64,000 bases of DNA, taken from an uncultured Clostridia bacterium. Lineage in GTDB: Bacteria; Bacillota; Clostridia; Lachnospirales; CAG-274. The position numbers and the translations under genes are program-made. Numbering within the stretch: position 1 is the first letter of the stretch; each line of letters starts with the position of its first letter. The notes beneath the pieces are model-generated. The model saw nothing but the letters and a program-made list of their open reading frames with translations, ran no database searches and was not told the DNA's origin. Shown here one piece after another: positions 24,537-33,600 of the stretch. The stretch covers positions 33,235 through 97,234 of the forward strand of contig CAJTVH010000007.1 of NCBI GenBank assembly GCA_910579745.1, in the 5' to 3' direction.

Positions 24537-24712
24537 TATAGTAAAAGTATTTGAAAATGAGCGAGGGGAGGCGAGATGAAAATTATTTTTTGGGGAGGGC
24601 GGAGGGAGAGGCAAGCCTGTATCTATTCTGATCTGCCGCAACTCGGCGGAAGGAATTTTAAGCCGCCGGACTTGTTTGTTTTTAAGCTTATTGGATATAT
24701 TATAAAAATTTG
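24537..24712. repeat. Family F element, diverged copy
   Basis: It contains TATTTGAAAATGAGCGAGGGG, GGAGGCGAGATGAAAATTATT and GACTTGTTTGTTTTTAAGC in the same order as 1064-1222 and 40291-40440. It fills the gap between the MATE promoter and the lipoprotein gene, where I see no gene. Confidence 0.6.
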
Positions 24713-24833
24713 GGAAACAGGCGAGAAAATTTAAGAGACGGCAAATAGGGCGATTAATTTTTAAATTTTTAATTTGAAGTTCTTACAATTTTAATCGCAC
24801 ATATAATGGTTATAAATGTTTACCGGTGATTTT

Positions 24834-25490
24834 ATGAGCAAATTTTTTAAAATGTTAAAATGTTTTAAGGCTACGCTGGCAATCGGGATTTTGGCGTGTA
24901 TATGCGGCTGTTCTGGGGAAAGCGCCGAGGAGAGGACAGACGTTAAGGAAAAGATAACGTCTATGAGCGGCTATTCATGCGAAGCTGAAATCAACGTGAA
25001 GTCTAACAAAGGGCAAAATAATTACTCAGCCCGTATAAGCTGGGAAAAAAGCGGAAAATACAAAATAGAGACCAAAAGCCCGGAAATTTTAAAGGGGAAC
25101 GTCATTTTATTTGACGGAAAGGGACTATGGCAGTATAATCCTAATATAGAAAGCAAAATATCTCTCTCGAAAACAGGAGGGGATTTTGACGGGAAAAGCA
25201 AAATTTTTATATCGGAGTTTATGAAAAGCTATTTAAGCGGGAGCGATTCCTCGGAAGAGGAGGTTCTTTTCGGCGGGAAGAAATACAACGTTCTTTTGGC
25301 GAATGTGGGCGGGGGAAAGTATTTCGCTTATCAAAAGCTTTGGATTGACGTTGAGGAGGAAGTCCCTTTCAGGCTACAAACTTTTGACGATAAAAACAAT
25401 ACCGTTTTTTCAGCTGATTTTTCCGATTTTAAATTTGACTCTGATTTTTCAGAAGATGAGTTTCTTATTCCCGGACTTAACGCTGATTGA
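24834..25490 (+). CDS. GerS-like lipoprotein (LolA-type fold)
   Basis: A 218-residue predicted lipoprotein. The N terminus is a lipoprotein signal peptide ending ACICGC, with the modified Cys near residue 27. The rest has alternating beta-strand pattern like LolA/LolB-type proteins, with NYSARISWEKSGKYKIE and VILFDGKGLWQYNP. In Clostridioides difficile the lipoprotein GerS, needed for spore cortex hydrolysis, is encoded just before an alanine racemase gene; here alr also follows. ATG 24834 is preferred because 24816 has no ribosome site. Function is inferred from fold and context. Confidence 0.72.
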   Translation: MSKFFKMLKCFKATLAIGILACICGCSGESAEERTDVKEKITSMSGYSCEAEINVKSNKGQNNYSARISWEKSGKYKIETKSPEILKGNVILFDGKGLWQYNPNIESKISLSKTGGDFDGKSKIFISEFMKSYLSGSDSSEEEVLFGGKKYNVLLANVGGGKYFAYQKLWIDVEEEVPFRLQTFDDKNNTVFSADFSDFKFDSDFSEDEFLIPGLNAD

Positions 25491-25535
25491 GTTTAAAATT
25501 TAAGTTATGGGTAGTTTAAATATTTTATTGGAGAA

Positions 25536-25591
25536 TTATAGCCAATCAATTTGAGAATTAACAAAGTTATTTTTAGACTGTTTGACTATAA
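25536..25591. repeat. Family F palindrome, decayed
   Basis: TTATAGCCAATCAATTTGAGAA and TTTTTAGACTGTTTGACTATAA ends with mismatches. Confidence 0.5.
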
Positions 25592-25595
25592 AAGC

Positions 25596-25643
25596 GGATT
25601 TCTTTCTCAATCGCCGAATTACGGCAATTTCATAAAGAAGTCT
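25596..25643. repeat. Minimal family C repeat before alr
   Basis: GGATTTCTTTCTCAATCGCCG and TTACGGCAATTTCATAAAGAAGTC; only the ends of family C remain. It sits about 30 bases before the alr start. Confidence 0.55.
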
Positions 25644-25674
25644 GACGATAGATTTCTCCTAAGGAGGTTTTTTA

Positions 25675-26835
25675 ATGGCAGAGTATCAGAGGGTTATCGC
25701 TGAAATTAATCTTGACAATATCGCCAATAATTTAAGAGAGGTGAGAAAAGCCGTAGGGGAAAAGATAAAAATTCTCGCCGTGGTTAAGGCGGACGCTTAT
25801 GGTCACGGCGCCGTCGAGGTCAGCAAAGTGGCGCTGTACAACGGAGCGGACTGGTTAGGCGTCGCTACATGCGAGGAGGGAGTACAGCTTAGAAGACACA
25901 GTATTTTTGTGCCTGTGCTTTTGCTTGGATATACTCCGGAGGCGAGAATAGATGAGGTTATTTTAAACGAGCTTACTCAGACGGTTTTCTCTTATGATAT
26001 GGCTTTAGAGTTCTCGAAGGCGGCGCGAAAGCTTAATAAAACCGCCGATATACATATTAAAATTGATACGGGCATGGGAAGAATAGGATTTAACCCAACC
26101 GATGAGAGCCTTGAGGTTATAGAGAAAATATCGAGGCTTCAAAACATAAATATCACAGGAATTTATACTCATTTCGCCACAGCGGACGAGGAAGACAAGA
26201 CATTTACTTTCGCTCAGTATGAGAAGTTTATATATATGGCGGAAAACACAGAGAGAATTCTTGGGCATAAGATTATCAAACATACAGCCAACAGCGGGGC
26301 AATTCTTGACCTTCCTGAACTTTGCCTTGATATGGTGAGAGAGGGAATAATTCTTTACGGGCTATATCCTTCCGACAAAGTTAAGAAAAGTCTCAGCGTT
26401 CTTCCGTGCATGAGTCTCAAAACGAACGTGAGCTATGTCAAGGAAGTGGAGACGGGCGTGTCTATTGGTTACGGAAGGACTTTTTTCACGAAAAGGAAAT
26501 CTAAAATAGCCACTGTTCCCGTAGGTTACGCTGATGGTTACTCAAGGGCTTTAAGCAACAAGGCGAAAGTTATTATAAACGGGACGTCCGTTCCTGTTGT
26601 CGGCAACGTTTGTATGGATCAGTTTATGGTAGATGTTACGGATGCCGGTGACGTTAAAGCGGGGGATACGGTTATCCTCATGGGAGAGGATAACGGAGAG
26701 GTTATAAGCGCTGACGATATAGCGAGAATGGAAAACACAATAAGCTATGAGGTTTTATGCGGCGTCGGGAAAAGGGTTCCGAGGATTTACATAAAAAACG
26801 GAGAAACTATAAAAACCGTGAATTACATAAACTAA
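25675..26835 (+). CDS. alr: Alanine racemase
   Basis: A 386-residue PLP enzyme making D-alanine for peptidoglycan. The PLP lysine is Lys38 in AVVKADAYGHGA. The second catalytic residue is Tyr266 in SIGYGRTF, and VPVGYADGY and GNVCMDQFMVDVT are family signatures. The Shine-Dalgarno AAGGAGG is strong. It follows the GerS-like gene and precedes ndoA, with 1.1 kb of repeat-rich DNA between. In spores, racemases of this kind can modulate germination, but a housekeeping role is equally possible. Confidence 0.96.
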   Translation: MAEYQRVIAEINLDNIANNLREVRKAVGEKIKILAVVKADAYGHGAVEVSKVALYNGADWLGVATCEEGVQLRRHSIFVPVLLLGYTPEARIDEVILNELTQTVFSYDMALEFSKAARKLNKTADIHIKIDTGMGRIGFNPTDESLEVIEKISRLQNINITGIYTHFATADEEDKTFTFAQYEKFIYMAENTERILGHKIIKHTANSGAILDLPELCLDMVREGIILYGLYPSDKVKKSLSVLPCMSLKTNVSYVKEVETGVSIGYGRTFFTKRKSKIATVPVGYADGYSRALSNKAKVIINGTSVPVVGNVCMDQFMVDVTDAGDVKAGDTVILMGEDNGEVISADDIARMENTISYEVLCGVGKRVPRIYIKNGETIKTVNYIN

Positions 26836-27948
26836 CAAGCGCTTGGGAATGGTCCCTCTTTAAGGGGATACCGAGCTATCGCTATTATAATTCTAAGGCT
26901 TTGGCAGTTAGTGTGACTGAGGCCCAAAGAGATTTTTGAGTGTTAAAAATTTATAAAGTTTTATTGACTGGAACAAGGGACGTGGGATTTAAGGCAGTCT
27001 TTGTATGTTAACGCTAATCTCATAAAAAAAGGATATAACGCAAATGTATAGGCAGTGTTAAGAAACTAAAAAATTTATTTTACTTGAACTTTATCGGATT
27101 GTTTAGCGCGTCTCTTTACGTTTCCGGCGTTTAAAAATCAAAACGCTTTTCGCTCACAGTGGTTCCCCTGTAAAATATTTTTTTGTTTTTATGTCATTTT
27201 ATTAAAAATTAAAACAGAGATTAGAGAGTATCTGAAAACCAAAATACGCGCGAAAAATTATAAAAAATAAAACGAAACAGAAAGGCTATTTTGTTTAATT
27301 GAACTGGTTTCGTTTATTTTTTAATAATTTTTTGGATATTTCTCGTATATAACTGATAGCTTATGATAGTTTTCAGATATGCCATAGTATAAATTAATTT
27401 TTTGTTTTTTAAAGTATAATTACGCGTCATACCGCAAATAATATTACAAGAAATCACCAGCCGAATAAGTCATATGATTTATTTTTGCTTTTTTAATTCG
27501 GAGGATTGGCTCCGATTATTATGGCTTTTCGGAAGCGGGTGTTTTTTTGAGAGGGATACCGTGTATTTTAAGATGGCTTATAAGATTTACGGCGGATAAA
27601 AGCCTAGGCCGTGAACATTACATCAATTCCATTATAGATGAAGACAAAAAACTTATTTTATTTGAGTTTTTTAGATTGCCTCGCGATCTTCTTTACTCTT
27701 TCGGTGTTTGATACTCAAACACCTTTCGCTAAAATTTCAGCGATGAGCGTTTATAAAATGTTTTTTGTAAAATTAAATTGGAATTACTATAATACTAATC
27801 TTGATTTAAACATATAGAATTAAAAATAATTTTTTGTTTTTTATAAAATTTATGGCTTTTTTATTTTAGTTCCGAGTTTTTATTTGAGATTGGTGTAATA
27901 GGTATCGCCTTAATTTTTATTTATTTGAAATATGGAGTGTGAGGCAAA
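26836..27948. other. 1.1-kb gap between alr and ndoA, rich in repeat elements
   Basis: No convincing gene is seen in either strand. Around 27050-27210 and 27640-27790 are fragments that share the central hairpin of family C (TTTCGG...CAAAACGC/TTTTCGCT). A full family A element lies at 27224-27384. The ndoAI antitoxin gene expected here in Firmicutes is absent. Confidence 0.6.
27224..27384. repeat. MITE-like inverted repeat, family A copy 2
   Basis: Ends GAGAGTATCTGAAAACCA and TAGTTTTCAGATATGCC; the interior is nearly identical to 901-1054 and 37111-37270. Confidence 0.8.
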
Positions 27949-28290
27949 ATGACTGTGAAAAGGGGCGACATTTTTTACGCTGATTTAAGCCCGGTCGTAG
28001 GTTCGGAACAAGGGGGGATACGTCCTGTGCTTATTATTCAAAACGACGTCGGAAACAGATACAGTCCGACTGTTATATGCGCCGCTATTACTTCCCAGAT
28101 AAACAAAGCGAAGCTGCCGACGCATATAGAGATAGACTGCTGTAAATATTCTTTAGTTAAAGATTCCGTTGTTTTACTTGAACAGATTAGGACTATAGAC
28201 AAGAAAAGACTTCGCGAGAAAATAGGGCATCTTGACGGCGACCTTATGAGAAAGATAAATAAGGCGCTTTTAGTAAGTATTGGTCTGTGA
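27949..28290 (+). CDS. ndoA: MazF/NdoA (EndoA)-type mRNA endoribonuclease toxin
   Basis: A 113-residue single-strand-specific ribonuclease of the MazF family that cuts mRNA when freed from its antitoxin. KRGDIFYADLSPVVGSEQGGIRPVLIIQND carries the catalytic Arg, and AAITSQ and LEQIRTIDKKRL are typical of the chromosomal Firmicute form. It normally follows a ribbon-helix-helix antitoxin gene (ndoAI) downstream of alr. Here alr is upstream, but no antitoxin gene is seen in the intervening 1.1 kb. The ribosome site, GTGTGAGGC, is modest. Confidence 0.93.
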   Translation: MTVKRGDIFYADLSPVVGSEQGGIRPVLIIQNDVGNRYSPTVICAAITSQINKAKLPTHIEIDCCKYSLVKDSVVLLEQIRTIDKKRLREKIGHLDGDLMRKINKALLVSIGL

Positions 28291-28410
28291 TACATATAAC
28301 CAATTTTAAGCAATTCCTTTTACGGCGTGTTTTAAGGCTGACAAACTTGTTCGCGGTCTATAGTTTCAGGGACGCCGCAAACGACTGTGTAGCCCGCGCG
28401 ACAACCTATG

Positions 28411-28485
28411 GCGAAACAATATTAAGAATAAATAAGCGAATTTCAATAAACATTACGCATTAGAGAGTTCTTTTATTGTTTCTCT
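28411..28485. repeat. Inverted repeat, family B copy 3
   Basis: GCGAAACAATATTA and TTTTATTGTTTCTC ends. The remainder of the 28291-28855 gap is AT-rich, with no gene seen. Confidence 0.65.
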
Positions 28486-28855
28486 ATTAAAATATTTTAA
28501 ATAGCTGTGAGCGATTATGACTAAGAAAAGATTTTTCCCTTAGATTCATGGTGAGACTCAGCGTGATTTTCGCCGTAATATTTGTAAAGTATCTCAAAAA
28601 ATCAAGAGAGATATACTGGAAAAGATTTTTAAAGAGATTTTTTAGATGTTATCAAAAAGGTCAGGTCTAATATAAAGAGCCGCCGCGTTTATTTTCACTT
28701 TTATTAAATTTATTAAAAATATATTGCAAAATAATTTATAATCTGATATAATTTTATAAGTTTTTAAACTCGTTACGCGAAATTAGAACGAAAGGGAAAG
28801 ACAGATTGTGTTAATTTGACGATTTCCTAAGTTTTTTATAAAGGTATGAAAAAAT

Positions 28856-29959
28856 ATGAGTGAAAATGATATAAAAACAAACGGCGGCGAAAAAAAGAGA
28901 TTTATAAAAAAATATTTTATTATTTTAAGCGTTATTATGGGATGCTTTGCTATTTTTTTCGGATTGGGCGTTTCCGTCTATATGGTTATAGACGGAAACG
29001 AGATTTTATACAGCGCTGGCAACCAGGTCAGGGACTGGCGGAGGGCAACTAAAATTTCCGAAAAAGAGGGCGATGGAAAAGAAAATGAAGAGGAAATTTC
29101 TGTTCCTTTAAGAACGAATTTTCTTTTAATAGGCAGAGATGAGATAGCGGGTCTTACCGACACGATTATAGCGGGCAATCTTAAAGCGGATACGGGAGAG
29201 GTTTCTTTAATTTCCATTCCGAGGGACTTATATACCACTCTTGAGAGGGACAAAATAAACGAGCTTAAAGAATTTGACAGGTATCCCCCAAGTTATTTTA
29301 AGTTAAACTCTCTTTATAATTATGTAGGCGGAGGAGAGAGAGGCATAAAATATCTTAAAGACGAGGTGTCGGACATTATAGGCGCGGAGATAGACTATTA
29401 TATTATGATAGATACCTCCGGGCTACGTTCGGTTGTTGACGCTATAGGAGGCATTGACATTGAGGTTCCGGAGACTCCGGAGGGGGGGCTTTATTATAAC
29501 GACCCAGCTCAGGACTTATATATAAACTTAAAAAGCGGAATGCAGCATCTTAACGGAAAGCAGGCTGAGGGGCTTGTGCGTTTTAGAAAAGGGTACGCCT
29601 CTCAGGATATTAAGAGAATGGAAGTTCAGCAGGAGTTTCTTAAAGTGTTTTTAAAAACTGTTTTAAGCTCTGAGACCCTTAAAAACAATTTATCAGGGCT
29701 TGCCAGTGATTTTATGCGATATGTAGAGACAGATATTACTTTAGGAGACGTGGCGAAATATTTACCTGTTATTTCACAAATTGACCCGAACAAGGTAAAA
29801 TCGACGGTTCTTCCATCTGACCATAAACCAATAAGGGGCAGCAGCGCTTATTATTTTGAGATAAACGAGGAAGAGGCGAGAGACGTCATAGATGAGTATT
29901 TCTTTGGTATAGCCGAGAATGGCGGTGAAGAAACAACGGCCGCGGCTGATGAGAAATAG
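28856..29959 (+). CDS. LytR-CpsA-Psr (LCP) family wall polymer ligase
   Basis: A 367-residue relative of the protein encoded at 21077-22099. One membrane helix (about 20-45), a charged linker, and the LCP domain (about 82-310): LTDTIIAGNL, SIPRDLYTTL, and GLVRFRKGYASQDIKRMEVQQ. A short charged tail follows. It should join lipid-linked polymers to peptidoglycan at the outer face. No Shine-Dalgarno is obvious (AAAGGTATG only). A terminator follows. Confidence 0.93.
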   Translation: MSENDIKTNGGEKKRFIKKYFIILSVIMGCFAIFFGLGVSVYMVIDGNEILYSAGNQVRDWRRATKISEKEGDGKENEEEISVPLRTNFLLIGRDEIAGLTDTIIAGNLKADTGEVSLISIPRDLYTTLERDKINELKEFDRYPPSYFKLNSLYNYVGGGERGIKYLKDEVSDIIGAEIDYYIMIDTSGLRSVVDAIGGIDIEVPETPEGGLYYNDPAQDLYINLKSGMQHLNGKQAEGLVRFRKGYASQDIKRMEVQQEFLKVFLKTVLSSETLKNNLSGLASDFMRYVETDITLGDVAKYLPVISQIDPNKVKSTVLPSDHKPIRGSSAYYFEINEEEARDVIDEYFFGIAENGGEETTAAADEK

Positions 29960-29992
29960 AGGTTTTTGGTGTTTCGGCGTTTTAAGAAAGAT

Positions 29993-30022
29993 AAAAAAGA
30001 TAAGCGGGAGCTTATCTTTTTT
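29993..30022 (+). terminator. Terminator after the second LCP gene
   Basis: AAAAAAGATAAGC pairs with GCTTATCTTTTTT around a GGGA loop. Confidence 0.75.
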
Positions 30023-30065
30023 AAATAACGATGATTTTAATTATTCATTGTTTAAAGAAAATTTA

Positions 30066-30148
30066 TGCGGATGATGGGACTTGAACCCACAAGAGGAAAT
30101 CCTCACGGGAATCTGAATCCCGCGCGTCTGCCATTCCGCCACATCCGC
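30066..30148 (-). tRNA. tRNA-Leu (anticodon CAG)
   Basis: On the minus strand the acceptor GCGGATG pairs with CATCCGC. The anticodon stem CGGGA/TCCCG holds loop TTCAGAT, giving CAG. A long variable arm, GAGGATTTCCTC, is the class II feature of leucine tRNA. The T loop is TTCAAGT. CCA is not encoded. Confidence 0.95.
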
Positions 30149-30460
30149 TTATAGTATTTAAAAAATTTTTTATGGTAAAACGATAAAAGGATTATATAAT
30201 ATACAGAGAGATTATTAAAATTTATCCGCTCATTCTTTTATCATTTTAATATAATATATTATTAGCATATAATAAAATATAAATATTGTCAAGTTAAAGT
30301 GATTTTAAAAATTATAATTTTATGTAAATTGATTTATATGCCGGGGGACGGCGGTGTTTTTCTTAATTAAATTTTTATCTTATCCACAGTCTGAAATATT
30401 TACTAATATTTTTCCCTATTATTTTATTTTTTTCATTTATGTTACAAAAAAAATTAATTG

Positions 30461-30489
30461 TTGATTTTGTGGCCCCTTTGTTGTATAAT
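30461..30489 (+). promoter_or_regulatory. Promoter of the pectate lyase gene with GTGGCCCC in the spacer
   Basis: TTGATT and TATAAT are 17 bases apart. The spacer contains TGTGGCCCCTTTG, a striking GC block in very AT-rich DNA. A similar TTGGCCCCTTT lies at the promoter region of the pectinesterase gene (48767-48777). The leader is about 160 bases long. Confidence 0.65.
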
Positions 30490-30652
30490 ATAATTGCCTA
30501 TAAAATATTTTAACAATTAATTAAATTTTAGTGATTTTTTTAACTTTGAAGAGAGCGGAGTTATTTTAATCGCGAGTTTTGTGTTTTCTGTTTAAAAATA
30601 TTTTTTGAGGCTGAATTTTACAAAAATATAATTAAAAAGGAGGAAAAGCTTA

Positions 30653-33600
30653 ATGAAGAAAAAGATTATAGCGGCTGTTCTCGCTTTGTCGATGGTTTTC
30701 AGCTCTACATCTTTTACGGTTTTCGCTGACGACACTGTTGCCGCGGAGCAAACTGAGGCTTTGGAAACTTCCGAGGATTCTTTGGAAGAGGAAACAGCTG
30801 AGGTTTCCGATGAGGTTTCTTTAAACGACGCCACAGAGGTTACGTCTCCCGCTGGAGTCGATTTAAGCCAGGCTGTCGAGGATGGATGGAAATTCATAAA
30901 CACAGGCGGTTCAACATCTGTAATGAGCGGCGATTTTAAAAGCGGAGTTACTATTAACGAGACCGCGGCCGCTAAAGGCAAATGGTCCGGCAGCTCCGAC
31001 GAGGTCGCTTGGTACGGCGTTCCGGTGGACCCGACAAAAGACTTTACTCTTTCCGCCGACGTTGTTATCAATGAGATGAACGTAAGCGGAAACGGCTCAG
31101 CCAATCAATCAACGGCGGGACTCGTTGTTTTCAGCGGCGGAAGCTGGGAAAAAGACATGAAGTGGAGCTCTAAAAAGCAACCGAACAGCGTTGCTGTTTC
31201 ACTTTACCAATCAGGCGGAGACTATACTGACTTTTGCGGAAACTATAGGGTTGATCCATCGGCGAGAGCTGAATGGAGCGCTCCGCTCGCGAAAGACGTA
31301 ATTACTCTTAAAGGTGGTTTAAACTCAGACAGCCACTCTCTCAAACTTACAAAAAGAGGAAGCATTTACACCGTGTACGCCGACGGAAACACATGGTTTG
31401 TTAAGGACGCCGGAAATATTATGTCCGGTTCTAAAATTTACCCTGGATTATTCCAGGCGAGACAGTGTAAAGTAACTTTCACCAACGTTAAACTCGATGT
31501 TGAGCAAAGAGAGGTAACCTCTCTTGAGATAACAAATCCGCCGAACGCTACGGAATTTGTTTTGGGAAACAAGCCAAACCTTGAGGGTATGGTTGTTACC
31601 GCCAAATATTCTGACGGCACAACGGAGGTTTTAGAGGACGATGGATACGCCGTGGACGTGGATATAAACAAAGAAGGCCCTCAGCAGGCGCTTGTCGTGA
31701 AAGGCGGGGCGTCCACTCCTTTAACACTTACCTACGGCAAAAATAAACCCGTTAAGATAAACGTTATAACAGCCCCAATGAAAACCGAGTATTTTATCGG
31801 TCAGTTAATCAACGCCGACGGTCTTGAGGTTGAGGCGGAGTTTCTTGACGGCTCAAAAGCGACTCTTTCCAATGAGGAATATACGCTCTCCCTTGGTGGA
31901 AAAGAGTTGACAGACACTACTTATATTGACGCCAACATGGCGAAAGATAAGTCGGTTAAGATTAAATTCGCTCCTACCACAGACGCTTTTGAGGCGGGAA
32001 CGGCTTACGGCGAGATTCCCGTTACAATACACAAGGATTACTCCTTGGATTCTATCAAAATCTCAAGCAAGCCTGTGAAAACCACATACTACACATACTA
32101 TTCAGAGGAAAATAAAGCGTGGGTAGGCGAGGATTTTGATCCAACGGGTCTTTATATAAAAGCTAACTATAAAGACGCGTCGGGAAACATTAAAAGCGAT
32201 TATCTCTCCGCGAGCGAATATGTTTTAGACGCGGACGAGTTTAACAAGACAAACAAAACAAAAGCGGGCGACTATAAAATCAGGGCTTCTTACGCCGCTG
32301 ACAAAAACGTTTTCCTTGATATAGACGTTACCGTAAAAGTAAGAGAAGTAATAAAAATGAGAATAACAGGATACCCTGTTATGACATATGACCTTAACGC
32401 GGGAGCGAATCCTAAAGACGTTTTTGTGAGAAAAGGTCTTGAGGTTTCTTATCTCTATTCCTCAGGCGAGCTCGCTCCTATTGATTTAAGAAAGGTTATA
32501 TACGGTCCGGGAGATGAGGAAGTTATAAACCAATACGGCGTATACGACCTTGATTTAACGCAATTTTCAGTAAGCGAGGAATCAACCGCTGACAATCCTA
32601 AATCTTTCATCACGGTTATTCCAGTGGAGGAAAGATTCGGAAAAACAACTCTTCCCGTTACTGTAAGAGTTCAGGATGATCATTTCTGGTCTTACGTTCA
32701 TCAGGGCGAGTCGGTAAGCTCAAGTAAATGTTACGTGAAAAATATAACAGGAACTTATACCGATCCTGAGGCGGAAGGAACAAAATTCTCATTGGCGTCT
32801 ATCGGCGGCGGCGGTAAAATTTCCACCGACCAGGACGGTATCGCTTATGTTTACACAAGAATAGATTCTGACAACAACTTCAGACTTTCCGCGGATATAA
32901 CCGTTACGAGCTATCTTTCAAAGGATTTCGACGATACGGCGCGCGCTGGTCAGGAAGCTTTCGGTATTATGGCGAGAGACAACGTTCTTATGACTCCTAG
33001 CGAGGAATTTAAGAAAACTCCTGAGTATACAGGGCAGAACTGGATATCAAGATACGCCTGGGCCCGTAAAGACGCTAACGGCAGGGAGGAAAGAAAGAGT
33101 ACCGGAGAGAAATACTCAGCTAACTTTGTAATGGTAGGAGGATGTACTTTCGGAGCTTATCCGACAAATCCGGACTCACCAACTTACGAGAAGAACAGAG
33201 ACTTAAACCGTATCAACCTTGGAGTAAGATACGGAAGCCAGTCACACGTAATGACGGAAGTAGGATCTCCAACGAGAGCTATACCAACTTCCACAATGAC
33301 AAAAAATATGTTTAAGAAAAACGATAAATTCCATCTTACCCTTGAAAGAGTAAACGGTGGATATAAGGCTATCGCTTATGATTATCAGGAAGGTACGACA
33401 GAGGTAAGATACTGGTATCCCGAAGGAGGGGAAACCCTTACGACAATCGACCCTGACAGTTTCTATGTTGGTTTCTTCTGTGCCCGAAACGCGTCTATCG
33501 ACGTTGAGAACGTTGATTTCCACGTTACGGACCCGGCTACTGATTTAACTTCAAGAACCTCAGGCGTGGCGGCTGTCGCTCCTAAAGTAATGATTACCTC

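Noticed and set aside
26757..26939. Short frame overlapping the end of alr as a possible antitoxin for NdoA
   Set aside because: It is read in another frame of alr, has Arg/Lys-rich chance composition and no ribbon-helix-helix pattern.
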